Assembly (NCBI RefSeq): GCF_008704795.1 | Contig: NZ_CP023690.1 | Location: 7,140,501 to 7,204,500, forward strand | Direction: 5' to 3' | DNA from: Streptomyces spectabilis | GTDB lineage: Bacteria; Actinomycetota; Actinomycetes; Streptomycetales; Streptomycetaceae | Length of the DNA: 64,000 nt | In this document: positions 33,438 to 43,798 of the stretch, in pieces | How the letters are laid out: each line of letters opens with the position of its first letter | Position numbering within the stretch: the first letter of the stretch is position 1 | Notes under the pieces: generated by a model | Told to the model about the DNA's origin: nothing | Databases searched by the model: none | What the model saw: the letters and a program-made list of their open reading frames with translations, nothing else | Made by a program: the position numbers and the translations under genes

Positions 33438-34967
33438 TCAGATGTCCCGGAACGTCTCGATCTGCGCCCCGACGGAGTTCAGCCGCTCCGCCAGGTCCTC
33501 GTAGCCGCGGTTGATCACGTACACGTTGCGCAGGACCGACGTGCCCTCGGCCGCCATCATCGCGAGCAGCACGACGACGGCGGGACGCAGTGCGGGCGGG
33601 CACATCATCTCGGCGGCGCGCCAGCGCGTGGGGCCCTCGACGAGCACCCGGTGCGGGTCGAGCAGCTGGAGGCGGCCGCCGAGCCGGTTCAGGTCCGTGA
33701 GGTAGATCGCCCGGTTGTCGTAGACCCAGTCGTGGATGAGGGTCTTGCCCTGCGCCGCGGCCGCGATGACGGCGAAGAACGGGACGTTGTCGATGTTCAG
33801 GCCGGGGAACGGCATGGGGTGGATCTTGTCGATCGGCGCCTCCAGCTTGGAGGGGCGCACCGTCACGTCCACCAGGCGGGTGCGGCCGTTGTCCGCCGCG
33901 TACTCCGCCGAGCGGTCGTGGTCGAGGCCCATCTCCTCCAGGACGGCGAGCTCGATCTCCATGAACTCGATCGGCACCCGGCGGATGGTCAGCTCGGACT
34001 CGGTGACCACGGCGGCGGCGAGCAGGCTCATGGCCTCGACCGGGTCCTCGGAGGGGGAGTAGTCGACGTCCACGTCGATGTCCGGCACGCCGTGCACGGT
34101 CAGGGTCGTGGTGCCGATGCCCTCGACCTTGACGCCGAGCGCCTCCAGGAAGAAGCACAGGTCCTGGACCATGTAGTTGGAGGAGGCGTTGCGGATGACC
34201 GTGGTCCCGGCGGAGCGGGCGGCGGCGAGCAGCGCGTTCTCCGTCACCGTGTCGCCGCGCTCGGTCAGGACGATCGGGCGGTCGGGCGTGACGTCCCGGG
34301 CGACCTCCGCGTGGTACAGGCCCTCGGTCGCGGCGATGTCCAGGCCGAAGCGGCGCAGCGCGATCATGTGTGGCTCGATCGTGCGGGTGCCGAGGTCGCA
34401 GCCGCCCGCGTACGGAAGGCGGAAGCGGTCCATGCGGTGCAGCAGCGGGCCGAGGAACATGATGATCGAGCGGGTGCGGCGGGCGGCGTCCGCGTCGATG
34501 GCGTCCATGTCGAGCTTGGCGGGCGGCACGATCTCCAGGTCGACGCCGTCGTTGATCCAACGGGTGCGGACGCCGATGGAGTTGAGGACCTCCAGGAGGC
34601 GGTAGACCTCCTCGATGCGGGCGACGCGGCGCAGGACCGTGCGGCCCTTGTTGAGCAGGGAGCCGCACAGCAGGGCCACGCAGGCGTTCTTGCTGGTCTT
34701 GACGTCGATGGAGCCGGAGAGACGACGGCCGCCGACGACCCGTAGGTGCATCGGACCCGAGTACCCGAGCGAGACGATTTCACTGTCCAGTGCCTCGCCG
34801 ATGCGGGCGATCATCTCAAGGCTGATGTTCTGGTTGCCGCGCTCGATGCGGTTCACGGCGCTCTGACTGGTGTTGAGCGCCTCGGCCAGCTGCGACTGTG
34901 TCCAGCCACGGTGCTGCCGGGCGTCACGAATGAGCTTGCCGATGCGTACGAGGTAGTCGTCTGCCAT
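33438..34967 (-). CDS. murA: MurA-type UDP-GlcNAc enolpyruvyl transferase with N-terminal XRE HTH
   Basis: 509 aa, longer than ordinary MurA (~420) because of an N-terminal HTH (residues ~6-65: IGKLIRDARQHRGWTQ, SQSAVNRIERG). The transferase domain keeps KNAC (the Lys-Asn pair), the catalytic Cys in GGCDLGTR (C190) and RGDTVTENALL-type substrate loops. It therefore probably transfers enolpyruvate from PEP to UDP-GlcNAc, the first committed step of peptidoglycan synthesis. The fused HTH suggests it also binds DNA. A perfect palindrome lies 12 bp upstream of its ATG. The gene corresponds to what I recall as SCO5998, next to aconitase. Only a weak ribosome site is visible. Confidence 0.9.
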   Translation of the reverse strand: MADDYLVRIGKLIRDARQHRGWTQSQLAEALNTSQSAVNRIERGNQNISLEMIARIGEALDSEIVSLGYSGPMHLRVVGGRRLSGSIDVKTSKNACVALLCGSLLNKGRTVLRRVARIEEVYRLLEVLNSIGVRTRWINDGVDLEIVPPAKLDMDAIDADAARRTRSIIMFLGPLLHRMDRFRLPYAGGCDLGTRTIEPHMIALRRFGLDIAATEGLYHAEVARDVTPDRPIVLTERGDTVTENALLAAARSAGTTVIRNASSNYMVQDLCFFLEALGVKVEGIGTTTLTVHGVPDIDVDVDYSPSEDPVEAMSLLAAAVVTESELTIRRVPIEFMEIELAVLEEMGLDHDRSAEYAADNGRTRLVDVTVRPSKLEAPIDKIHPMPFPGLNIDNVPFFAVIAAAAQGKTLIHDWVYDNRAIYLTDLNRLGGRLQLLDPHRVLVEGPTRWRAAEMMCPPALRPAVVVLLAMMAAEGTSVLRNVYVINRGYEDLAERLNSVGAQIETFRDI

Positions 34968-34979
34968 GCGCCAGAGGCT

Positions 34980-34995
34980 ATCTCAGATATGAGAT
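34980..34995. promoter_or_regulatory. Palindromic operator upstream of HTH-murA
   Basis: ATCTC-AGATAT-GAGAT, perfectly symmetric over 16 bp, 12 bp before the murA ATG. It has the same half-sites and spacing as the palindrome at 35305-35320 before acnA. Candidate autoregulatory site of the HTH-MurA protein. Confidence 0.55.
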
Positions 34996-35213
34996 GAGGT
35001 ACGCGCTGGGGTAGGCCATTAGAGGAGTGACTGGTTCTGTCCCGTCAGGCGCTCGCCGTCGTGCGGACGTTGGACCCGCAGGTGGGCGCCGTTCATCACT
35101 GTGCCCGGGCCTCCTGGGTGTTGCACGCCGACGGACGGGAACTCGGCCACTTGGCGCAGCGTCGGCCGTCGCTGAGCCCGGGGGCGCACACGCCAGGGCG
35201 TGCGAGGGCGATC

Positions 35214-35275
35214 GGGCCCGTCCGGCGTTCGAGGATGAGCGCGCAGCGCGATACGCCGCCCAGGGCCCCGGGGCC
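35214..35275. repeat. Streptomyces-type dispersed intergenic repeat
   Basis: The GTCCGGCGTTCGAGGATGAG core with flanking GC-rich complementary arms resembles the GTCCGGCG-TTGAGGA element I recall as scattered between genes in many Streptomyces genomes. It occupies part of the 492-bp non-coding gap 34968-35459, which otherwise holds operators and the acnA promoter region. Confidence 0.5.
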
Positions 35276-35304
35276 AGCGCACGCGCGGTTGATGTATTAG
35301 AGTT

Positions 35305-35320
35305 ATCTCGACATCGAGAT
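35305..35320. promoter_or_regulatory. Palindromic operator upstream of acnA
   Basis: ATCTC-GACATC-GAGAT. With the flanking T and A it makes an 18-bp near-palindrome (TATCTCGA-CA-TCGAGATA). It lies about 140 bp before the acnA start and shares its half-sites and N6 spacing with the murA-side palindrome. Confidence 0.55.
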
Positions 35321-35362
35321 ATCTGCCGAGGCGCACGCAGCCGTACGCATCGCCGGTTCGGC

Positions 35363-38174
<2,812 letters not shown>

Positions 38175-38192
38175 GCGGCACAGGCACGCGGC

Positions 38193-38234
38193 CGAGGGCC
38201 GCACTCCCGGAAGCTCCCGGGGGTGCGGCCCTCG
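38193..38234. terminator. Bidirectional terminator after acnA
   Basis: An 18-bp stem (38193-38210 with 38217-38234, one wobble) and a 6-base loop between the convergent acnA and FAD monooxygenase genes. Confidence 0.85.
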
Positions 38235-38241
38235 TCGCGTC

Positions 38242-39552
38242 TCACGCGGTGATCGGGGACGCCGGCGCGCCGGTGCGCAGGACGTGGTCGGTGTGGATCA
38301 GGCGGGCGATGAACCGGCCGTTCTCGACGTTCGCCTCGATGCCCACGGGGGCGATCGAGCTCCCGGCGGGGAGCCCGGCGTAGTACAGGCCGGGGACCGC
38401 CCCGAGCAGGCCCTTCTCCTGGATCGGCGCGCCGTGCCCGTCGAGGACGTGGTCCGGCAGGACGCGGTAGTCGGGGCCGAAGCCGGTGCACCAGACGATC
38501 GTCGTGATGCCGTGGCGCGCCAGGTCGAGGCGCTCGCCGAAGTCGGCCACGTGCTCCAGGGAGACCTCGGGCGCGGGCCGCTCGTCGGGCACCGCGAAAC
38601 CCCGCTCGCGGACGCGGGCGTCGATGATGTCGAGGGCCCGCCGGAAGGACCGGGCGGACTCCTCGGCGACGGCGACGACGTTGTCCTTCAGGTACAGCTC
38701 GTGGCCGTCCGCCGCGCGTATGGAGCCGACCAGGGTGACGCCCTTGGCGGCCAGCGTGCCGACGTTGAGGTCGCCGCTCTTGTCGTTCACGGAGGTCACC
38801 GGCAGGCCGGGCAGGACGGGCCCGCCGTCGCCGCCCACGGCCCCGAACTCCTCGTACAGGGAGGGGAGCGCGCCGAGCCACTCCTGGATGCCGCGGCCCC
38901 GGTAGCGGCGCGGCCACGCGCGGTGCCTGCCGACCGCGAGGAACGTGCGCCGCCCGGCGTCGGCCAGCTCGTCCGCGATCTGCTGGCCGCTGATGCCCGC
39001 GCCGACGACCAGGACGGCCCCGTCCGGCAGGGAGCCGGGGTTGCGGTAGGCGTGGGAGTGGAGCTGGTGGACGGCCGGGTCGACGTCGGCGGCCGGGGCG
39101 GGGGTGCGGGGGGCCGCGTAGCCGCCGACCGCCGCGACGAGGTTGCGGGATTCGACGACGCCGCCGGTGGCCAGGTGGGTCCTGAACCGTACGTCGTCAC
39201 GGGCGGAGGCGTCCGGCGGGCACTCGACCTTCGTCACGGGCGTGTGCTGCCGCACCTGGAGCCCGTGCTCCGTCACGTAACGGCGCAGGAGGCGGGCCAG
39301 TTCGGGGCCCGAGGGGCAGCCATAAGGGTCGTCGCCCTCGTACTCCCAGCCGGGGAGGCGCAGCGATCGGTTCCCGCTCCCGATCAGCAGGCTGTCCCAG
39401 CGTTCGTGGGCCCAGGCCTGGCCGATCTCTCCCCGCTCCAGGACGAGCGCGGCGCGCCCGCGCTCCTGGAGGGCCCCGGCCACTCCGCATCCCTGCTGCC
39501 CGGCGCCGATGACGACGGTCTCCACGTACTCCACGCGTTCACCTGCTGACAC
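38242..39552 (-). CDS. FAD/NADPH-dependent monooxygenase (FMO/CzcO-like)
   Basis: 436 aa. FAD-binding [11 protein letters not shown] near residue 17, [17 protein letters not shown], and a second Rossmann motif [15 protein letters not shown] for NADPH. The C-terminal [11 protein letters not shown] motif is typical of flavin monooxygenases. Substrate unknown. The GTG start has an AGGGG ribosome site. An iron-box-like dyad lies 12 bp upstream, so the gene may be derepressed under iron limitation. Divergent from the MerR-type regulator. Confidence 0.85.
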   Translation of the reverse strand: MSAGERVEYVETVVIGAGQQGCGVAGALQERGRAALVLERGEIGQAWAHERWDSLLIGSGNRSLRLPGWEYEGDDPYGCPSGPELARLLRRYVTEHGLQVRQHTPVTKVECPPDASARDDVRFRTHLATGGVVESRNLVAAVGGYAAPRTPAPAADVDPAVHQLHSHAYRNPGSLPDGAVLVVGAGISGQQIADELADAGRRTFLAVGRHRAWPRRYRGRGIQEWLGALPSLYEEFGAVGGDGGPVLPGLPVTSVNDKSGDLNVGTLAAKGVTLVGSIRAADGHELYLKDNVVAVAEESARSFRRALDIIDARVRERGFAVPDERPAPEVSLEHVADFGERLDLARHGITTIVWCTGFGPDYRVLPDHVLDGHGAPIQEKGLLGAVPGLYYAGLPAGSSIAPVGIEANVENGRFIARLIHTDHVLRTGAPASPITA

Positions 39553-39563
39553 GACCGAACCCC

Positions 39564-39582
39564 TTCACTAAGGCTTGCCTAA
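39564..39582. promoter_or_regulatory. Iron-box-like site between FMO and MerR genes
   Basis: Read on the minus strand it begins TTAGGCAAGCCTTAG, a near-dyad with about 12 of 19 matches to the DmdR/IdeR iron box. Together with the sites before acnA it points to a shared iron regulator. Confidence 0.5.
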
Positions 39583-39622
39583 GTTCTGCGTGGTTCCGAC
39601 CTTGTCGTGTGAAGTCGCCTTG

Positions 39623-40264
39623 ATGTCAACTGGGCTCATGACGCGGCGAGATGTGGTCTCCATCGGTTCGGCGGCGGCTCTGTACGGGCTGGCGCCGTCC
39701 ACGGTGCGGTGGTGGGAGAGCCAGGGCCTGCTCGACCCGCCTGCCCGCGAGGGCGGCAAGCGGGTCTACGGCGGTACGGAGCTGCGCCGCCTGGGCCTGG
39801 CGTATCTGTGCTGTGTGGTCGGGCGGATGCCGCTGGAGCAGGCGGCCGTCGTCACCTCGGGGAAGGCCACGCGCGATGCCTGGCAGGACGCCATCGATGT
39901 GCAGCTCGCCCAAGTGGAGCGGCAGCTGCGCCAGTTGGAGGCCGCCCGTGCCTATCTGCGTCACTGCCTGGGCTGCACGGACGACGACATCGCGGGCAGC
40001 TGCCCCCAGCTGGACGCGGAGCTGGCCGCGCACACCCCGCGCGGGCGCGCCCCCGCCGGGGACATCGTCGCCGCCGCCCGCGCGGTCCGTGGGCCCGCGC
40101 GTGACGAAAGGGCGACCGCCGGCGCCGCGCGTGACGAAAGGCTCTGCCCCGGTTGTCACGCCTCCGTGCCACGGCCCGCGCGCGGTCGCCCCCGCGTCCA
40201 CTGCTCAGCGGCCTGCCGCCAGCGCGCCTACCGCGCGCGCCGCGCGGCGCCCGCGCCTAGGTGA
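39623..40264 (+). CDS. MerR-family regulator with C-terminal Cys cluster
   Basis: 213 aa from ATG 39623; ATG 39638 is an alternative. The MerR-type HTH begins VVSIGSAAALYGLAPSTVRWWESQGLL, shown here in the order HTH, wing (KRVYGGTELRRL), then a coiled-coil (QLAQVERQLRQLEAARAYL). The C-terminus carries CPGC...HCSAACRQRAYRARR, a small zinc-finger-like module also seen in other actinobacterial regulators. Divergent from the FMO gene with an iron-box-like site between. It overlaps the end of the convergent secreted-protein gene by 8 bp. Confidence 0.8.
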   Translation: MSTGLMTRRDVVSIGSAAALYGLAPSTVRWWESQGLLDPPAREGGKRVYGGTELRRLGLAYLCCVVGRMPLEQAAVVTSGKATRDAWQDAIDVQLAQVERQLRQLEAARAYLRHCLGCTDDDIAGSCPQLDAELAAHTPRGRAPAGDIVAAARAVRGPARDERATAGAARDERLCPGCHASVPRPARGRPRVHCSAACRQRAYRARRAAPAPR

Positions 40265-41015
40265 GCGGCAGGGCCTTGACGGCCGACAGGATGGGGATGA
40301 GGACGTAGTCGCCGTTGCCGGGCCCGCAGTCGGGGCGGGTGTCGGCGGTGTCGGAGACCTTCGTGCCCGTCCGGTACCGGGTGTCGGGGGCCGTGACCAC
40401 GCTCGTGAGGTGGCTGGCGTGCCGCTCGGAGTAGTACACGCACTGGTGCAGGTTGAGGTACCGGCCCGCGGTCAGGTCCAGGGCCAGGGCGCCGGAGAGA
40501 CCGGGGTTGGGCAGGTGGCTGCCGTTGCCCGGGCCGCAGGTCGGGGTGGTCTCGGGGGTGGGTGAGACCTTGGTGCCGGTGGAGTAGCGTCCGTCGCCGC
40601 TCGGTGTCACCAGGGTGGTGAAGCGGTCGGTGCTGGCGCTGCGGTAGTAGTCGCACTGCTGGAGGTTGAGGTAGCGCCCCGCGCCGAGGTTCAGCGCCTT
40701 GACGCCGTGCAGGAGCGGGACGGGGTTGTGGTTGCCGTTGCCGGAGCCGCAGCTCGCCGTGGTGTCGGCGGTGGCGGAGCGCTTGGTGCCGGTCGCGTAC
40801 CGGTTGTCGCCGCTGGGTGTCACGAAGGTGCTGAAGTGATCGTCGAGGCTGCTCGCGTAGTACGCGCACTGGTGCAGGTTCAGATAGCCGGAGGCTGCCG
40901 CCCCGGTCTCGCGGTCCTGTGCCGCCGCCGGCGCGGCCGTGGCCGCGAGGGCGCACGCGCCGACCGTCACGGTGAGCATCAGCCGCCGGGCGCGGCTGAC
41001 CGTCCATCGCGTCAT
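40257..41015 (-). CDS. Secreted protein with three tandem ~70-aa repeats
   Basis: 252 aa. Sec signal peptide with cleavage near APAAAQD. The mature protein is three homologous repeats. Each starts YLNLxQCxYY (near residues 44, 115 and 185), continues with a RYxTGTK block (TGTK preceding SxTxxT), and ends CGxGNG plus a hydrophobic stretch. Two Cys per repeat, six in all, suggest one disulphide per repeat. I do not recognise the family. Single-copy versions would be about 80-100 aa, so this looks like internal triplication. Confidence 0.75.
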   Translation of the reverse strand: MTRWTVSRARRLMLTVTVGACALAATAAPAAAQDRETGAAASGYLNLHQCAYYASSLDDHFSTFVTPSGDNRYATGTKRSATADTTASCGSGNGNHNPVPLLHGVKALNLGAGRYLNLQQCDYYRSASTDRFTTLVTPSGDGRYSTGTKVSPTPETTPTCGPGNGSHLPNPGLSGALALDLTAGRYLNLHQCVYYSERHASHLTSVVTAPDTRYRTGTKVSDTADTRPDCGPGNGDYVLIPILSAVKALPLT

Positions 41016-41257
41016 TGTGTGTCATCCGTCCTGTGAGGGTTCCGAATCCGAACCGGAAACGCCCCACGCCGCTCCTGCGACGATTCCAGAGTCAGCGTGC
41101 ACGCCGGTATCCCTCGAACCGGTGAATCCGACGGCACCCGTCGGCGGCTCCCCGGGCGCCGCGGCGAAGAGCACGGGCGGCCCGGACGCGGGATTCAACC
41201 GGGAGCCCGGGGGCACCCTGAACACCGCTGAGCGTTCCGCTGGCTGTGCCGCACCGT

Positions 41258-41347
41258 GCCGTCGGGCGCCTGCGGGTTCGTCGTGTCTGGTCACGCCCGC
41301 GCGGCGGAGCCGCATATGAGCACGGCCCCGCGCCCCTTCGGGGCCCG
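41258..41347. repeat. Streptomyces-type dispersed repeat with hairpin
   Basis: The run GCCTGCGGGTTCGTCGTG...GGCGGAGCCGCA...GCGCCCCTTCGGGGC resembles a sequence I recall as repeated between genes across Streptomyces genomes. It fills much of the 387-bp non-coding gap 41016-41402. Its end GCCCC-TTC-GGGGC forms a hairpin. Nothing else is evident in the gap. Confidence 0.5.
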
Positions 41348-41402
41348 GCCGAACCTCAGCGGACGTCGCCAGACCCGCTGAGAAGGAGAGAGGAGTTCGC
41401 GG

Positions 41403-41543
41403 ATGAGGCTGTATGTCGCCGGGGTGCTCGCCAAGGGTGGTGGGGGCTCGTTGCCGACCTGGTTGTTGGTCGTCGTGCTTGTGATCGTGGCCGTGCTCGG
41501 GATCTATATGTACGGGATCTCGCGGAAGGGGAAGGGGCGATAG
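41403..41543 (+). CDS. Small membrane protein (46 aa)
   Basis: 46 aa: a short N-terminus with GKGGGGSLP, one strongly hydrophobic segment (WLLVVVLVIVAVLGIYMYG), then a basic tail SRKGKGR. Good purine-rich ribosome site (GGAGAGAGGAG) 7 bases upstream. Single-pass, C-terminus probably cytosolic. Function unknown. Confidence 0.6.
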   Translation: MRLYVAGVLAKGGGGSLPTWLLVVVLVIVAVLGIYMYGISRKGKGR

Positions 41544-41554
41544 AGCGTAGGGGT

Positions 41555-41577
41555 CTGCCTCCTCGGCGCTGAGGCAG
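41555..41577 (+). terminator. Hairpin after small membrane protein
   Basis: Arms CTGCCTC and GAGGCAG with a 9-base loop, 11 bp after the stop. Confidence 0.5.
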
Positions 41578-41611
41578 TCTTCGCCGAGCCCGGAGCGGCC
41601 GGGCACCGTGA

Positions 41612-41649
41612 CCTTCTGGGCAGTGTGTATCTCGACACTGCCCAGAAGG
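41612..41649. terminator. Perfect 15-bp inverted repeat
   Basis: 41612-41626 pairs exactly with 41635-41649 around an 8-base loop. It lies between two small membrane-protein genes, ending 17 bp before the second start. It is either a second terminator or an attenuator-like element controlling the downstream gene. Confidence 0.6.
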
Positions 41650-41666
41650 CTTTGCGAGGAGGGCCG

Positions 41667-41858
41667 ATGCCCACTAGGTCTGAAACAACGTTCACCATAG
41701 TGGTGACTGTCGGGATGGCGTTTGGGGTTCTGTGCACGATCCTGGGGATCAGTGGCGGAAATTACGCACTGCTCGGGGCTGGGATTCTGGCGCTCGGTAG
41801 TGGTGCGGTGTTGATTCTCTTGATGATGCGCCGGTGGTCTTCACAAAGCAGACGCTGA
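41667..41858 (+). CDS. Small membrane protein (63 aa)
   Basis: 63 aa from ATG 41667, preceded by GAGGAGGG. Two hydrophobic segments (FTIVVTVGMAFGVLCTILG and YALLGAGILALGSGAVLILL), then a basic tail MMRRWSSQSRR. Function unknown. Confidence 0.6.
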   Translation: MPTRSETTFTIVVTVGMAFGVLCTILGISGGNYALLGAGILALGSGAVLILLMMRRWSSQSRR

Positions 41859-41906
41859 CGGTCGGCATACGGGCGGCGAGCCGTGATCCTCAGGAATTGG
41901 TCCGTT

Positions 41907-42299
41907 CTACCGCTGCGGCCAGCCGCCGTACGGCACGGTGATCAGTTCCATGGCGTGGCCCGTCGGGTCCAGGAGGTAGACGCCCTTGCCGCCGTCGTTG
42001 TGGTTGATCTCGCCGGGGTGTTTCTGGTGGGGGTCCGCCCAGTGGGGGAGGGACCGGGTGGTGATCTTCTCGTACGCCGCGTCGAACTCGGCGTCCGAGA
42101 CCAGGAACGCGTAGTGCTGCGGCGTGATGTGTTCCGCGGGGACGGTGGCGAAGTCGAGTGTGACGCCGTTGTCCAGGGCGACCGCGATGAACGGGCCCCA
42201 TTCGGAAGTGATGTCGAGTCCCAGCAGATCCGCGAAGAAGGCGGCGGACTCCCGGTTGTCCCGGGCGTGGACGATCGTGTGATTGAGCTGAACCGGCAA
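41907..42299 (-). CDS. VOC (glyoxalase-fold) family protein
   Basis: 130 aa. VOC signature: NHTIVHARDNRESAAFFADLLGL at the start and GVYLLDPTGHAMELI at the end, with metal-ligand candidates His7, His in PQHYAF and Glu near 121. The TTG start is supported by GGAGG six bases upstream. Substrate unknown. Confidence 0.85.
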   Translation of the reverse strand: MPVQLNHTIVHARDNRESAAFFADLLGLDITSEWGPFIAVALDNGVTLDFATVPAEHITPQHYAFLVSDAEFDAAYEKITTRSLPHWADPHQKHPGEINHNDGGKGVYLLDPTGHAMELITVPYGGWPQR

Positions 42300-42435
42300 G
42301 GAATGCCTCCGAGGGCATCTCCCGCACCTCCATGCCTCACCCGGACGGTGACCGGCACGCGATGCTGGGGTGGATCTTAAGCAGGCCGCCGGAGACGTGT
42401 CGAGCCGGACGGAGTGCGCGGCGTCGCCGGACGCG

Positions 42436-42783
42436 TTATCCCTCCGGGTAGAAGACGAACAGGGTGCACCCTGTCGCCGTCTGCGGAACGTGTGACGAGC
42501 CCGCGGGGGCGTGGAGGAAGGAGCCCGCCGGGTAGTCGCGCTCGCCGTCGTTGAAGACGCCGGACACGACGAACACCTCCTCCGGGCCCGGGTCGTGCAC
42601 GTCCACGCCCTGCCAGCACGCGCCCGGGTCCAGCTCCACCACCTGGGCGCTCGCGCCGTTCTCCCCCTGCCACAGCGGGCGAAGCCGGATGCCGGGGAAG
42701 AGCACGCGGACGGGTGCGTCGCGCACGTGGGACCAGGCGTAGCCGGGGGTGTTCTGCCCGGTCAGCGGGGAGTTCGTCGTCAT
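42436..42783 (-). CDS. ChrR-type cupin
   Basis: 115 aa. Cupin core DPGACWQGVDVHDPGPEEVFVVSG and LHAPAGSSHVPQT, like the C-terminal cupin of the anti-sigma factor ChrR but standing alone without the zinc-binding anti-sigma part. ATG 42783 is chosen over an upstream ATG because conservation starts here. Divergent from the GlxA-type regulator, its likely controller. Confidence 0.82.
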   Translation of the reverse strand: MTTNSPLTGQNTPGYAWSHVRDAPVRVLFPGIRLRPLWQGENGASAQVVELDPGACWQGVDVHDPGPEEVFVVSGVFNDGERDYPAGSFLHAPAGSSHVPQTATGCTLFVFYPEG

Positions 42784-42819
42784 GGAGCCAGCCTGTCCGG
42801 CCACCGCTTCCCGGCCCAG

Positions 42820-42833
42820 TGTCAGAAATGACA
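42820..42833. promoter_or_regulatory. Palindrome in cupin/GlxA intergenic region
   Basis: TGTCA-GAAA-TGACA, perfect 5-bp arms, 20 bp before the regulator start. Probable operator for the divergent pair. Confidence 0.5.
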
Positions 42834-42853
42834 ATCTGGTGTACTTTCCTGCC

Positions 42854-43798
42854 ATGCATCATGTGGTTGCCCTGGTCCACCCGCCCCAGTCGACCTTCGA
42901 ACTCGGCTGCGCGGCGGACGTGTTCGGCATCGAGCGCCCCGGAATCCCCCGTCGTTACACGTTCAGCGTGTGCACCGAGCATCCCGGGCGGGTCCCGACG
43001 CTGGCCGGTTACGACATGTCTGTCGCCGCGGGGCTTGAGGAGGTCGACCGGGCGGACACCGTGGTGGTGCCCGGGTGGCTGCCCACCGAGGAGCCGCCGT
43101 CCGCCGCGGTCGTGTCGGCCCTGCGCCGCGCGCACGACCGGGGGGCCCGGGTGGCCAGCATCTGTACCGGCGCCTTCCCCCTGGCGCGCGCGGGGCTGCT
43201 TGACGGGCGGCGCGCCACCACGCACTGGGCGCGGGCGGCGGAACTGGCCGCTGGGTTCCCGGCGGTCCAGGTCGATCCGGACGTGCTGTACGTGGACCAC
43301 GGCGACGTGGCCACCAGCGCGGGCTCCGGCGCGGGCATCGACCTGTGCCTGCACCTGGTGCGTACGGACCAGGGCGCCGACTACGCCGCCCGCGTGGCCC
43401 GGAGCATGGTCATGCCGCCCCACCGCGAGGGCGGGCAGCTCCAGTTCACGGCGCCGCCGCACGCCGCGCAGATCGACGGCTCGCTCGCTCCGCTCCTTGA
43501 GTGGGTGACGGGACGCCTCGCCGAGCCCCTCTCCGTGGAGGACCTGGCGGCACACATCGGCGTCTCCGGGCGCACGCTCGCCCGCCGCTTCACCGAGCAG
43601 CTGGGCTCGACCCCGGGGCAGTGGCTCCTCTCCCGGCGCATCACCGCGGCCCGCGAACTCCTTGAGTCCTCCGACCTCCCTCTGGAGGCGATCGCTCACC
43701 GGGTCGGCCTCTCCTCGGCCACCAACCTCCACAGGCGCTTCGTACGGGCACTCGGTACGACACCGGGTGCGTACCGGAGGGCGTTCCGGGCGCCCTAG
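42854..43798 (+). CDS. GlxA-family regulator (DJ-1/PfpI plus AraC HTH)
   Basis: 314 aa. The N-terminal DJ-1/PfpI domain has VVVPGW and the nucleophile-elbow region ASICTGAFPLARAGLLDGR. The C-terminal AraC dual HTH has LAAHIGVSGRTLARRF and AIAHRVGLSSATNLHRRF. Start at ATG 42854 just before the conserved region. It likely controls the divergent cupin gene. Ligand unknown. Confidence 0.88.
   Translation: MHHVVALVHPPQSTFELGCAADVFGIERPGIPRRYTFSVCTEHPGRVPTLAGYDMSVAAGLEEVDRADTVVVPGWLPTEEPPSAAVVSALRRAHDRGARVASICTGAFPLARAGLLDGRRATTHWARAAELAAGFPAVQVDPDVLYVDHGDVATSAGSGAGIDLCLHLVRTDQGADYAARVARSMVMPPHREGGQLQFTAPPHAAQIDGSLAPLLEWVTGRLAEPLSVEDLAAHIGVSGRTLARRFTEQLGSTPGQWLLSRRITAARELLESSDLPLEAIAHRVGLSSATNLHRRFVRALGTTPGAYRRAFRAP

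Noticed and set aside
33244..34668. 474-aa minus-strand frame in the murA gene
   Set aside because: Out-of-frame shadow; His/Arg/Pro-rich with no domain.
41022..41606. 194-aa minus-strand frame
   Set aside because: Overlaps dispersed repeats and the small membrane gene, biased composition, no ribosome site.
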